Notes: generated from the sequence alone by a model not told the origin. A stretch of DNA of 64,000 nucleotides from Nostoc sp. S13 (GCF_029379315.1 NZ_JAQYWQ010000015.1:1-64000), one strand, 5' to 3'. Positions 46,655 through 54,278 are shown, counted from the first letter of the stretch. Made by a program: numbers and translations.

Positions 46655-48141
46655 TCGCCCAACAAGGAGACATACCTAGAGCGATCGCACTCTGGGAGCA
46701 AAACTTGGAAATATTTGAGCAGATTGGCGATGTCAAAGGTAAAGCCAATACCCTCAACAACATGGCAACGGTAATTATCGACCAAGGAGACATAGCTAGA
46801 GCAATCGCACTCTACGATCAATCCTTGGAAATATCTGAGCAGATTGGTGACATCCAAGGTAAAGCCGTTACCCTCAACAACATGGCTCAGGTAATCGCCC
46901 AACAAGGAGACATACCTAGAGCGATCGCACTCTGGGAGCAATCCTTGGAAATATTTGAGCAGATTGGTGATGTCCAAGGCAAAGCCACTACCCTGAGCAA
47001 CATGGGACAGGTAATCTCCCAACAAGGGGACATCCCTAGAGCGATAGCACTCTGGGAGCAATCCTTGGAAATATTTGAGCAGATTGGTGATATCCAAGGT
47101 AAAGCCGCTATTGTGGGCTGCATGGCTCAGGTAATCTTCCAACAAGCGGACATTGCTAGAGCGATCGCACTCTGGGAGCAAAACATGGAAATATTTGAGC
47201 AGATTGGCGATGTCAAAGGTAAAGCCGCTACCCTCAACAATATGGCTCAGGTAATCATCGCCCAACAAGGTGACATCCCTAGAGCAATCGCACTCTACGA
47301 GCAATCTTTAGAAATAAAGGAGCAGATTGGCGATGTCAAAGGCAAAGCCATTACCCTCAACAACATGGCTGAGGTAATCGTCCAACAAGGGGACATCCCT
47401 AGAGCGATCGCACTCTGGGAGCAATCCTTGGAAATATTTGAGCAGATTGGCGATGTCCAAAACAAAGCCACTACCCTGAGCAATATGGGATGGGTGAGCG
47501 ATCAACAAGGGGACATTGCTAGAGCAATCGCACTCTACGAGCAATGTTTGGAAATAAAGGAGCAAATTGGCGATGTTCAAGGTAAAGCCACTACCCTTAA
47601 CAACATGGCTTCTCTTGCAGGTAAAACTGGAGATAAAGCTAGGCAGTTAGAGCTAAATCTGCAAGCTGCTTTGGCACTAGTACAGGTTCGTGCCTATGCT
47701 CATTTAGTGACAGTTCTGGGTAATTTAGGCGTAGCAGATAAAAGCAACGGTTTGGTTTACCTGGCTCAAGCAATCTGGCTGACGCTGAGGATTCAAACCC
47801 CCTTAGCCAACACTATTCAGTTAATCCGTGTTTTTTTATATAATGCAGTCCCTAAAAACGATGAACTAGAAGTTTTATTAGGAACAACGGCTATGTTCTT
47901 TTGCAACTACCAAAGTGAAGGTCATCCCCAGTTAGAGGAACTTCAAGAGCGTAGTTTCGAGATGATATCAGGGGCGGCAAGTGCCCAAGGAATTGAGACA
48001 CAGGAAGCATTTGATAATTGGTTTGTTCAGCAACGGCTAAATGATCCAGAATATTTCCTCCCCCGACTCAATCAACGTCTAGAGGAGATAGTCGGCGATC
48101 GGTGGTTGTTTGACCGCAGTCAAGTTTCAATGGGTGAATAA
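46642..48141 (+). CDS. TPR-array protein, C-terminal part of a split CHAT-TPR protein
   Basis: A 499-residue track ORF starting at an ATG inside the first TPR unit; the same frame extends upstream into the CHAT gene's end, so this ATG may not be a true start. Eight near-identical 40-residue units (RAIALWEQSLEIFEQIGDVQGKATTLNNMAQVIAQQGDIP) form tetratricopeptide repeats, exactly 120 bp each except one with a 3-bp gain. A distinct C-terminal region of 150 residues follows (LQAALALVQVRAYAHLVTVLGNLGVADKSNGLVYLAQAIWLTLRI...DNWFVQQRLNDPEYFLPRLNQRLEEIVGDRWLFDRS). TPR arrays bind peptides or partners and in this context would sense a ligand for the CHAT protease. Confidence 0.88.
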   Translation: MALVIAQQGDIPRAIALWEQNLEIFEQIGDVKGKANTLNNMATVIIDQGDIARAIALYDQSLEISEQIGDIQGKAVTLNNMAQVIAQQGDIPRAIALWEQSLEIFEQIGDVQGKATTLSNMGQVISQQGDIPRAIALWEQSLEIFEQIGDIQGKAAIVGCMAQVIFQQADIARAIALWEQNMEIFEQIGDVKGKAATLNNMAQVIIAQQGDIPRAIALYEQSLEIKEQIGDVKGKAITLNNMAEVIVQQGDIPRAIALWEQSLEIFEQIGDVQNKATTLSNMGWVSDQQGDIARAIALYEQCLEIKEQIGDVQGKATTLNNMASLAGKTGDKARQLELNLQAALALVQVRAYAHLVTVLGNLGVADKSNGLVYLAQAIWLTLRIQTPLANTIQLIRVFLYNAVPKNDELEVLLGTTAMFFCNYQSEGHPQLEELQERSFEMISGAASAQGIETQEAFDNWFVQQRLNDPEYFLPRLNQRLEEIVGDRWLFDRSQVSMGE

Positions 48142-48142
48142 A

Positions 48143-48230
48143 GGGAAATGCGATCGCATTACTCTTAAATTAATTGGCGACAATGTAACCAGCTTATGCA
48201 ATCCCTCAATATCACACTGCCAGATGCGAT
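48143..48230 (+). repeat. Duplicated ParD-leader segment, copy 1
   Basis: Matches 48542-48625 with a 4-bp gap and about six substitutions; it covers a HIP1-containing leader and the first twelve codons of a ParD-like antitoxin. Confidence 0.85.
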
Positions 48231-48246
48231 ATGGAACCTCAACTAA
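48196..48246 (+). pseudogene. ParD-like antitoxin fragment 1
   Basis: The frame reads MQSLNITLPDAI, the start of a ribbon-helix-helix ParD-family antitoxin, then breaks (WNLN, stop) where it runs into the DUF433 start. About 12 of 80 expected codons remain; no toxin gene follows. Confidence 0.65.
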
Positions 48247-48383
48247 TACAGAGTTCTCCCGACATCCTTTCTGGTACACCAGTTTTCTATGGAACTCGCG
48301 TACCAGTACAAACATTGGTTGATTATCTCGAAGCAGGCGATCGCCTCGACGACACTACAGCTATTAGACTTATCCACAAATAA
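48231..48383 (+). pseudogene. DUF433 protein truncated by MITE M1 copy C
   Basis: A 50-codon frame (MEPQLIQSSPDILSGTPVFYGTRVPVQTLVDYLEAGDRLDD) that matches the start of DUF433 antitoxin-like proteins; it then enters the M1 element, where the last residues (RLIHK) and stop are MITE-derived. The helix-turn-helix remainder is absent. DUF433 genes usually precede a PIN-like toxin gene, and none is present here. Confidence 0.82.
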
Positions 48384-48505
48384 ACCTCAAAATAGCTGAA
48401 ACCCTTACATAGCTGGCTTTTTAGCTTATATAAAACAGGAACCTCTAAAACCCTCTCCAGAGCTAGGTTTCAGCCAAATAAAGTTCTCATTTCCGGATAA
48501 GTCTA
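48365..48505 (-). mobile_element. MITE family M1, copy C (141 bp, inverted relative to B)
   Basis: The reverse complement of copies A and B, TA at both edges. With copy B it brackets the CHAT-TPR locus as an inverted pair 3.2 kb apart. It truncates the DUF433 frame. Confidence 0.95.
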
Positions 48506-48541
48506 TTGTTACATAATTATGATTTATGTTGGATTGCTGAG

Positions 48542-48625
48542 GGGAAATGCGATCGCGTTAATCTTAAATTGGTGACAATATAACCAGCTTATGCAATCCT
48601 TCAATATCACACTGCCAGATGCGAT
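48542..48625 (+). repeat. Duplicated ParD-leader segment, copy 2
   Basis: Second copy of the segment at 48143-48230, on the other side of MITE copy C. Confidence 0.85.
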
Positions 48626-48653
48626 CGCTAATACTCTCAATGCCTATAAGTAA
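48591..48653 (+). pseudogene. ParD-like antitoxin fragment 2, ended by MITE M4
   Basis: Reads MQSFNITLPDAIANTLNAYK then TAA. The first 12-15 codons are ParD-like; the end and stop are supplied by the left edge (ATAAGTAAGT) of the M4 element. Confidence 0.65.
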
Positions 48654-48775
48654 GTCGGCGTTAAAAAATGAACCTATATAACAAAGTATAAAGTCAGCAA
48701 AAAGCTTATAAATGAATCGTTCCATGGTTTTACAAAAATTAATATACCTTGGTTTTATTGTGCCAACTTACTTAT
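48646..48775. mobile_element. MITE family M4 (130 bp, ATAAGTAAGT ends)
   Basis: The left end ATAAGTAAGTCGGCGTTAA mirrors the right end (reverse complement ATAAGTAAGTTGGCACAA), with a palindromic AT-rich interior. Non-coding. It truncates ParD fragment 2. Confidence 0.82.
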
Positions 48776-48921
48776 GATATAACTATCATTGTTGACTTGT
48801 TGCCATCTAAGCAACACAGTAGAAGCTTGAATTACTCACTATATCCGTTACTTTAAGTAATAATGAGTACTTCGTTAGTCTGTAATATGCACAACAGAAA
48901 AATAGCCTGGAGATTAATAAA

Positions 48922-49293
48922 ATGTTGACAGTTATTAAACGTTTGTTCATCGGTACACTAACACTTGTTTTTCCATCTGGTATCTTTTTAACTACTGGAG
49001 TTGGCGTTGCTAAAGCTGACTATTTAGTTAAAAACGCATAGATCACAACTGTTCAAAATACTTCATCTAATGGCGATAATTATGCTGTTGGTGTAAGCGG
49101 TGGAATCGGTCCTTGTATCAATCAGATAGTAATCTTCCCTGCATCAGCAGTACTCAATCGCGATATTCACTCACGTGGCTATCAAGCTGCATTAACTGCA
49201 CTAACTCAAGGATATTTAGTAAGTATTTACGACTATTCTGGTACTTCTTGCAGTAATGGAGGTCAAATATCTATTAGCAAACAATCAAACTAA
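48922..49293 (+). pseudogene. Secreted DUF5992-like small protein with one in-frame stop
   Basis: A 123-codon frame with GGAG ten bases upstream and a signal peptide (MLTVIKRLFIGTLTLVFPSGIFLTTGVGVAKADY). Codon 40 is TAG in YLVKNA-stop-ITTVQNTSSNGDNYAVGVSGGIGPC; downstream the frame stays open to RDIHSRGYQAALTALTQGYLVSIYDYSGTSCSNGGQISIS. Two cysteines are spaced as if for a disulfide. By memory, related small secreted proteins have a Lys at the stop, one base from TAG. Missed by the ORF track because of the stop. Family name is tentative. Confidence 0.75.
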
Positions 49294-49313
49294 GTACAGG
49301 ATTTCATAAGTTC

Positions 49314-49380
49314 GTAGCGTTATTAAATCTTGTAAAGCCTTACTAGTAGGTCGCTCAATTCGTTACGAACTTATAATAAA
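49314..49380. repeat. Inverted repeat ATAAGTTCGTAGCG
   Basis: ATAAGTTCGTAGCG and CGTTACGAACTTAT face each other across about 40 bp, a miniature MITE-like hairpin downstream of the secreted pseudogene. Confidence 0.7.
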
Positions 49381-49565
49381 AGACAGACTGACAATAAGTT
49401 GAAAGAGGCGCTAAACGATTCTGGAATCCCAGATAAAGACCTATAACGCCCAATTACCCCATTGGACTCGCCCTAACGCCCGATGCTGCCTCTAGTAGCT
49501 AGGGTGTTTTGCTTTGTGGTTTAGACGCAGTACGCCACAACACAGCAATGGGCTATACAGACAAA

Positions 49566-49590
49566 ACCCACGGAGGTGGGTTTCAAATTC
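49566..49590. terminator. AACCCAC/GTGGGTT hairpin
   Basis: AAACCCAC-GGAG-GTGGGTTT is a compact hairpin followed by CAAATT. It lies past the stop of the minus-strand DUF4385 gene; on that strand it would end its transcript. Confidence 0.65.
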
Positions 49591-49633
49591 CTGAGTCCGC
49601 GCAGGCGGAGGAAAGATTGTGTAGCGGCGATTT

Positions 49634-50137
49634 CTAATCACCAGGTATATTTATTTGTAAAGGTGAGATGCTCTCATACATCTGTTTATGTTTGGCTAAA
49701 AGGTCTTGATATTTCTCATTTGTCTTTGCTTCTACCCACTTGGCTTTAAATATTGCTGCTGACTCGGCTTTAACTGGGTCTACTTCATAAGGAAGAATCT
49801 CTTTTTTGGAATCTGAAGTTTCCGAATTTTGTTTATATTTCCTGCCACTTTTATGATTAGCATAACGGCGAGAGCGTGTATAGCCCATTTGGATAAACTT
49901 CCTTGCCATATCTGCGCCGACAAAATCATCTTCTTCTAGATATGCAAGAAAAATCTCGTATATTTTTTCACTCGACTCTCTAGCAATATCAGGAGTTTTA
50001 AACCGCCAGTAGGGAAGAATTTCCGATTTGTATGGTTCAACCAAAAGTACACCCTGCTCACCCTTTCCAACACGATAAAGTTCGGGATGTTGGCGAAAAT
50101 CGATATTTTTAAAGTCTAAAGAATAATCAAATGGCAT
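49634..50137 (-). CDS. DUF4385 family protein
   Basis: A 167-residue soluble protein. FDYSLDFKNIDFRQHPELYRVGKGEQGVLLVEPYKSEILPYWRFKTPDIARESSEKIYEIFLAYLEEDDFVGADMARKFIQMGYTRSRRYANHKSGRKY is the DUF4385 core as I know it. No catalytic motif is recognised; function is unknown. The length is near the family norm. It is transcribed away from the VOC gene, with a short shared upstream region. Confidence 0.85.
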   Translation of the reverse strand: MPFDYSLDFKNIDFRQHPELYRVGKGEQGVLLVEPYKSEILPYWRFKTPDIARESSEKIYEIFLAYLEEDDFVGADMARKFIQMGYTRSRRYANHKSGRKYKQNSETSDSKKEILPYEVDPVKAESAAIFKAKWVEAKTNEKYQDLLAKHKQMYESISPLQINIPGD

Positions 50138-50213
50138 GATAGATTTTTATTATTCATAATAAACTTTAAGAAAAAGTTGAACTTCTATCCTAGTAAAGAG
50201 ATTTTGTTCTACT

Positions 50214-50681
50214 ATGCTATCTAGTACCCAATCCGTAAACAGTCTCCTTGCGCCAGGAAATCTGCGTAAAGTACATCACATTGCCCTCAACGTCCAGGAT
50301 ATGCAAGCCTCGCGCTACTTTTATGGCACAATCCTGGGTTTGCATGAACTTACAGGCGACGAAGTACCCGCAACCCTAGTGAAACTTGTCGCATCTGGGA
50401 AAGTAGCCAACTTCATCACCCCGGATGGGACAATTTTGGATTTATTTGGGGAACCAGATTTAACACCACCAAATCCAGACCCAGAAAAGACTTTCACCAG
50501 AGCCTACCATCTCGCCTTTGACATCGATCCGCAGTTATTCGATCGCGCGGTGACAGTGATCAGAGAAAATAAAATAGCGATCGCTCATGGCCCAGTCACT
50601 CGTCCTACTGGTAGAGGAGTGTATTTTTACGATCCAGATGGCTTTATGATTGAAATTCGTTGCGATCCAGATGTCCATTAA
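50214..50681 (+). CDS. VOC superfamily (glyoxalase/dioxygenase-like) protein
   Basis: A 155-residue metalloenzyme-like protein with two beta-alpha-beta-beta-beta modules: KVHHIALNVQDMQASRYFYGTILGLHEL (first ligand His) and RAYHLAFDIDPQLFDRAVTVIREN, then GRGVYFYDPDGFMIEIRC, in which the Glu is the usual last metal ligand. Substrate unknown; members include glyoxalase I, extradiol dioxygenases and fosfomycin-type resistance proteins, so no specific claim is made. Monocistronic; a Uma2 pseudogene follows 40 bp later. Confidence 0.92.
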   Translation: MLSSTQSVNSLLAPGNLRKVHHIALNVQDMQASRYFYGTILGLHELTGDEVPATLVKLVASGKVANFITPDGTILDLFGEPDLTPPNPDPEKTFTRAYHLAFDIDPQLFDRAVTVIRENKIAIAHGPVTRPTGRGVYFYDPDGFMIEIRCDPDVH

Positions 50682-50720
50682 AAATTATTTGTCAGCGAAC
50701 AAAAAACGGTAAATGCTTCT

Positions 50721-51299
50721 ATGACAGCACTGACATTAAACCTTAATTCAATTATTAAACTGACAAGAGAGCAGTTCTATCATCTGTGTGAAGAAAACCC
50801 CGATTTAAAATTAGAACGCAATGTCCAAGGAGAATTAGTCATAATGCCACCAACAGGAGGAGAAACTGGAAAAAGTAATGTTAATTTAATTCTGCAATTA
50901 GCATCATGGAATGAACAAAAGCAACTAGGCGAAGTTTTTGATTCTTCAACTGGATTTACTTCACCAAACGGTGCTGACCGTTCTCCTGATGTTTCTTGGG
51001 TAGAAAAATATCGTTGGGATAGTTTGACTAAAGAACAAAGAGAAAAATTTCTTCCTTTATGTCCTGACTTTATAATTAAAATAATGTCGCCATCTGACAC
51101 TTTAAGAAAAGTTTAAGAAAAAATGCATGAGTATATGTCAAATGGGTGTCGTTTAGGTTGGCTGATAAATCGAAAAAAACAGGAAGTTTAAATTTATCGT
51201 CCCGGACAAGATATAGAAATTTTAAAATCACCTCAAACTCTTTCCGGGGAAACTGTTTTACCCGATTTTACACTCAGTTTGAAAAAAATTTGGGGATAA
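50721..51299 (+). pseudogene. Uma2-family nuclease with two nonsense codons
   Basis: The track ORF stops at codon 132 (LRKV-stop), but the frame continues as EKMHEYMSNGCRLGWLINRKKQEV, a second stop, then IYRPGQDIEILKSPQTLSGETVLPDFTLSLKKIWG, stop at 51297. Total length 192 codons with no indel, normal for Uma2 (PD-(D/E)xK fold; SPDVSWVEK and IIKIMSPSDTLRK hold active-site positions). The stops are TAA, one base from CAA (VQEK) and GAA (VEIYRPG), as homologues read. Almost certainly a recent pseudogene. Confidence 0.9.
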
Positions 51300-51434
51300 T
51301 AATGTTTGAAAATGCCCGCACAGAACATAGGCTAGGCTAGCATAACTGTGCTAGCCTACTGTATTTCACAGAATTGATAAATGCTCGATGCCAAAAGTGG
51401 CAACAATTTTTTAAAGTCCAATAGTTAATCTACT

Positions 51435-51731
51435 ATGATCGGCAAACTCATGCAAATATTTAAAGTAATTGAAGACACAATCACAAAACCACCAATTCCC
51501 CACGAACCATACAAGCAATCATTGAAAGCGTGGGCAATGTATTGTTTGCGAGACAAAGGTTTTATAGTCGTTTATGCTCAAAATGCCGACTTTGCTATTG
51601 AGAGGAAAGGCGCAGAAAATCTGTATTTTAAAGTTTCAAATAGCCCTGATGATTTAGATAATTCTCTAAGCTGGATTGTTTGGGATAGCGCAACTAAAAG
51701 TGCCAGTCTCATTCCCCAAAAAATAGACTGA
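51435..51731 (+). CDS. Small hypothetical protein
   Basis: A 98-residue protein not assigned to a family. The central part AWAMYCLRDKGFIVVYAQNADFAIERKGAENLYFKVS has D-x(n)-E-x-K spacing that loosely resembles a PD-(D/E)xK nuclease core, similar to its Uma2 neighbours, but this is weak. No signal peptide or membrane helix. The ATG is convincing and the frame has normal composition. Confidence 0.65.
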   Translation: MIGKLMQIFKVIEDTITKPPIPHEPYKQSLKAWAMYCLRDKGFIVVYAQNADFAIERKGAENLYFKVSNSPDDLDNSLSWIVWDSATKSASLIPQKID

Positions 51732-51769
51732 TGCCCAAATATTCATCAAATATTTTCCTGATTCTTTAA

Positions 51770-52483
51770 CTATTCTGGCTCTTGAATTCTGACTCCTGAA
51801 TTCTGACTAGACAACTGCTGCACAAATATTTGATATTCTGGTGAATTTAATCCCAACTGCAACACAGCCAATACTTGCTGCATATTCCCAGCAAGTAAAT
51901 CTGACATTGATAACCACAAACCAGGAAATACTTCACTTTTGATAATTCCATCTACTTCCACTTCTAAGGAGACATATTCTCCTTGTTGCAGGCGAAACCA
52001 ATCTAATTTGTTTTCAAATATTTGCCAAATAATGTATTCTTTTACCCCATTGCGACCATAAACTTTTTTTTTGTCATATAAATCAATAGCAACACTGCTA
52101 GCTGCTATCTCTATTACGAGTTCTGGCGCACCTTCGATGTAATCATCATGACTTAAACGAGATTGTCCTTGAGATCTTGGTGTTATTAATAGCACTCCAT
52201 CAGGTTGCGGTTCATTGTCTCGATCTAAGCGGACTGTTGGCTTAATTCCCAATCTCACACCAGGGGTTGATGCTTCATAAACTCCCAACCAAGTGATTGT
52301 ATGACCATGTGGTTCAGCATGACTTTCAAAGCGTAACGGGGATGCCAAGTATACAACTCCTTCAATTAATTCTGCCTTTTGATGACGGGGCATTGCTTGA
52401 TAGCGCCGTTCAAATTCGTAGCGAGTGAGGCGATCGCCATTTTCTAAAGGAGGAATTCGCTGCTTGAGTGATACGTTGACCAT
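51770..52483 (-). CDS. Uma2-family putative restriction-like nuclease
   Basis: About 237 residues from ATG at 52483 (the track begins at a TTG). A PD-(D/E)xK-fold protein widespread in cyanobacteria, function unsettled. Conserved pieces: RYEFERRYQAMPRHQKAELIEGVVYLASP, LDRDNEPQPDGVLLI (catalytic Asp), APELVIEIAASSVAIDLYDKKKVYGRNGVKEYIIW (Glu and Lys). The last residues SSQNSGVRIQEPE come from a CAGAATTCAGGAGTCAGAATTCA dispersed repeat that has become the C-terminus. The core is intact. Confidence 0.92.
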   Translation of the reverse strand: MVNVSLKQRIPPLENGDRLTRYEFERRYQAMPRHQKAELIEGVVYLASPLRFESHAEPHGHTITWLGVYEASTPGVRLGIKPTVRLDRDNEPQPDGVLLITPRSQGQSRLSHDDYIEGAPELVIEIAASSVAIDLYDKKKVYGRNGVKEYIIWQIFENKLDWFRLQQGEYVSLEVEVDGIIKSEVFPGLWLSMSDLLAGNMQQVLAVLQLGLNSPEYQIFVQQLSSQNSGVRIQEPE

Positions 52484-52659
52484 GATTTTCTGCTCTGGCA
52501 AAGAGTCTTACTTTATTATGGCTTAGTGCATATTTTTCTTGTGATCCACTGCCCAAGCCTTATCTTGTCAAATAATCGCTATATAGCCCTTCTGGGTTGA
52601 GTTCAATACAGACCTAATCCCCACTTCCCTACTAGCGTTGGGGAGTAAGCCTCAAAGCT

Positions 52660-52681
52660 TCTCTCCTTTTAGGAGAGAGGT
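52660..52681 (-). terminator. CTCTCCT/AGGAGAG hairpin
   Basis: CTCTCCTTTTAGGAGAG lies just past the stop of the minus-strand methyltransferase; a short, strong stem likely ending that transcript. Confidence 0.7.
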
Positions 52682-52685
52682 CAAA

Positions 52686-53453
52686 TTATATTGCATACAA
52701 ACGAGAAGCGCTAGAATCAGGTTTCTCAAACACCATTAAATGCTGTCGAGGTAACAAGTTTTTAGTTTCACGCCAAACTAAACCAACAGCTTGCATTTCT
52801 TTACGGACTTGCTTTTGAGTCATCTTGTGCAGACCTTTAATCATAATAAAGGGATTTTCACCTCGATACTCAACTAGCACTACCCGACCACCTGGTTTAA
52901 GTCCTTTGACAATTCCTTGCATCACTTCTTGGGGATACTCAAGTTCATGGTAAGCATCCACCATTAACGCCAAATCGACACTTTCAGATGGTAAGTTGGG
53001 GTCGCTAAGGGTTGCTAAAACAGGCTCAACATTAGTGATATTTTTCCCTTTTTTGAACAAATCAATGATTTCCAACATTTCTGGCTGAACATCTACAGCC
53101 AACACCTTACCTGCTGTTAATAAAGGCGCGATGCGAAAGCTCAAGTAACCTGTACCAGCACCAATATCCGCCACCACATCATTAGGTTTTAGATTGAGGA
53201 CACTGACTACCTTACTTGGCTGTTCCTCTCCCTCTCGGCTTGGACGTTCTAGCCAGCCAGCGCCAGTGTATCCCATAACTTTGGCAATTTCTCGCCCCAT
53301 GTAATATTTGCCGATACCATCTGGACTGTGGATTATCCGTTGTTCGTAAACTGTTGTGGATGAAGACGCAGCTTGTACTGTCAGGGTTGGGTTCAGCAGC
53401 AAACAACTCAATATCACAACAAGAGTTACTATAAAGTGGAGAAAATTTGACAT
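52686..53453 (-). CDS. Class I SAM-dependent methyltransferase with N-terminal membrane anchor/signal
   Basis: About 255 residues from ATG at 53453. The N-terminus MSNFLHFIVTLVVILSCLLLNPTLTVQAASS is a signal peptide or anchor, so the enzyme may act in the periplasm or on the membrane, unusual for a SAM enzyme. Rossmann motifs: VVADIGAGTGYLSFRIA (I), VLAVDVQPEMLEII, VDLALMVDAYHELEYPQEVMQGI (II), GGRVVLVEYRG. RIIHSPDGIGKYYMGREIAKVMGYTGAGWLERPSREGEEQP is a conserved pre-domain of this subgroup. Its start lies six bases from the divergent methyltransferase start; the track's TTG start at 53489 would overlap it. Confidence 0.87.
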   Translation of the reverse strand: MSNFLHFIVTLVVILSCLLLNPTLTVQAASSSTTVYEQRIIHSPDGIGKYYMGREIAKVMGYTGAGWLERPSREGEEQPSKVVSVLNLKPNDVVADIGAGTGYLSFRIAPLLTAGKVLAVDVQPEMLEIIDLFKKGKNITNVEPVLATLSDPNLPSESVDLALMVDAYHELEYPQEVMQGIVKGLKPGGRVVLVEYRGENPFIMIKGLHKMTQKQVRKEMQAVGLVWRETKNLLPRQHLMVFEKPDSSASRLYAI

Positions 53454-53459
53454 TTGGTT

Positions 53460-54278
53460 ATGACTGATCAGGATAGCTATAAGCAGCAACTAAGAGAATT
53501 TTATGGTAGTAGAACGACTTATGACTATGAAGAAGGTACTCGCCATCCTCTAGAAGCCAAGCTCTTACTTGAATTTGTGCCACTAAATTCGGGACAGAAA
53601 ATCCTTGATGTGGCAACTGGAACAGGTTTAGTAGCGATACCCGCATCTGAAAAAGTTGGTTCAGATGGTTATGTGATTGGGATTGATATGACCCCTGGAA
53701 TGTTGCATCAAGCAAGACTTAAGATTGCCGCAGCAAGATTACAAAACATTGAGTTGATTGAGGCAGATGCAGAATATTTCAACTTTAGTGATAGTAGTTT
53801 TGATGTTATCTTTTGCTGTGAGGCACTTGTACTTTTTCCTGATATTCTTGCTACTTTGCAAAACTGGTATCGCTACTTGAAAACAGGAGGGTATGTAGCA
53901 TTTACCTGTCCTCCCGAAACTGCTTTTATGGCATCTCTTCAACAGAGGATCTGCGCTAGAGTTTTGGGCGAATCGCTACCACATATCCTTGAACCACTGG
54001 GGACTCCAGAAAAATGTCGAAATTTGCTCAATCAGGCAGGTTTTAGAGATATCGAAATTAAGATTGAGCCATCAGGACGTTATCGCCAGCTTAGGGATAG
54101 CAGATTATCTGGGACAGTAATTAATATAAATTTTAAAGGTAATCCGTTGTTGTCAAAATTATCAGAAGAACAATTAAATCAGTTGCAAGTTGAGTACAAA
54201 GCAGAAATTGAGAAATTAGCAACTGAGCAAGGTCTTTGGGAAGACACTACAAAGTTCTTTGTTCGCGCTCGAAAATAA
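53460..54278 (+). CDS. Class I SAM-dependent methyltransferase (UbiE/MenG-like)
   Basis: About 272 residues from ATG at 53460. Cytosolic Rossmann methyltransferase: GQKILDVATGTGLVAIPASEKVGSDGYVIGIDMTPGMLHQARLKI (motif I and acidic loop), IELIEADAEYFNFSDSSFDVIFCCEALVLFPD, and YLKTGGYVAFTCPPE. The pattern resembles UbiE/Coq5-type C-methyltransferases but substrate cannot be assigned. It is divergently arranged, six bases apart, with the anchored methyltransferase; neither start has a clear ribosome binding site. Confidence 0.9.
   Translation: MTDQDSYKQQLREFYGSRTTYDYEEGTRHPLEAKLLLEFVPLNSGQKILDVATGTGLVAIPASEKVGSDGYVIGIDMTPGMLHQARLKIAAARLQNIELIEADAEYFNFSDSSFDVIFCCEALVLFPDILATLQNWYRYLKTGGYVAFTCPPETAFMASLQQRICARVLGESLPHILEPLGTPEKCRNLLNQAGFRDIEIKIEPSGRYRQLRDSRLSGTVININFKGNPLLSKLSEEQLNQLQVEYKAEIEKLATEQGLWEDTTKFFVRARK

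Noticed and set aside
46444-47580. Long antisense ORFs opposite the TPR array
   Set aside because: They are shadows produced by the 120-bp periodicity of the TPR repeats.
48110-48322. 70-residue ORF past the TPR gene
   Set aside because: It runs out of frame across the ParD and DUF433 remnants, which are better supported.
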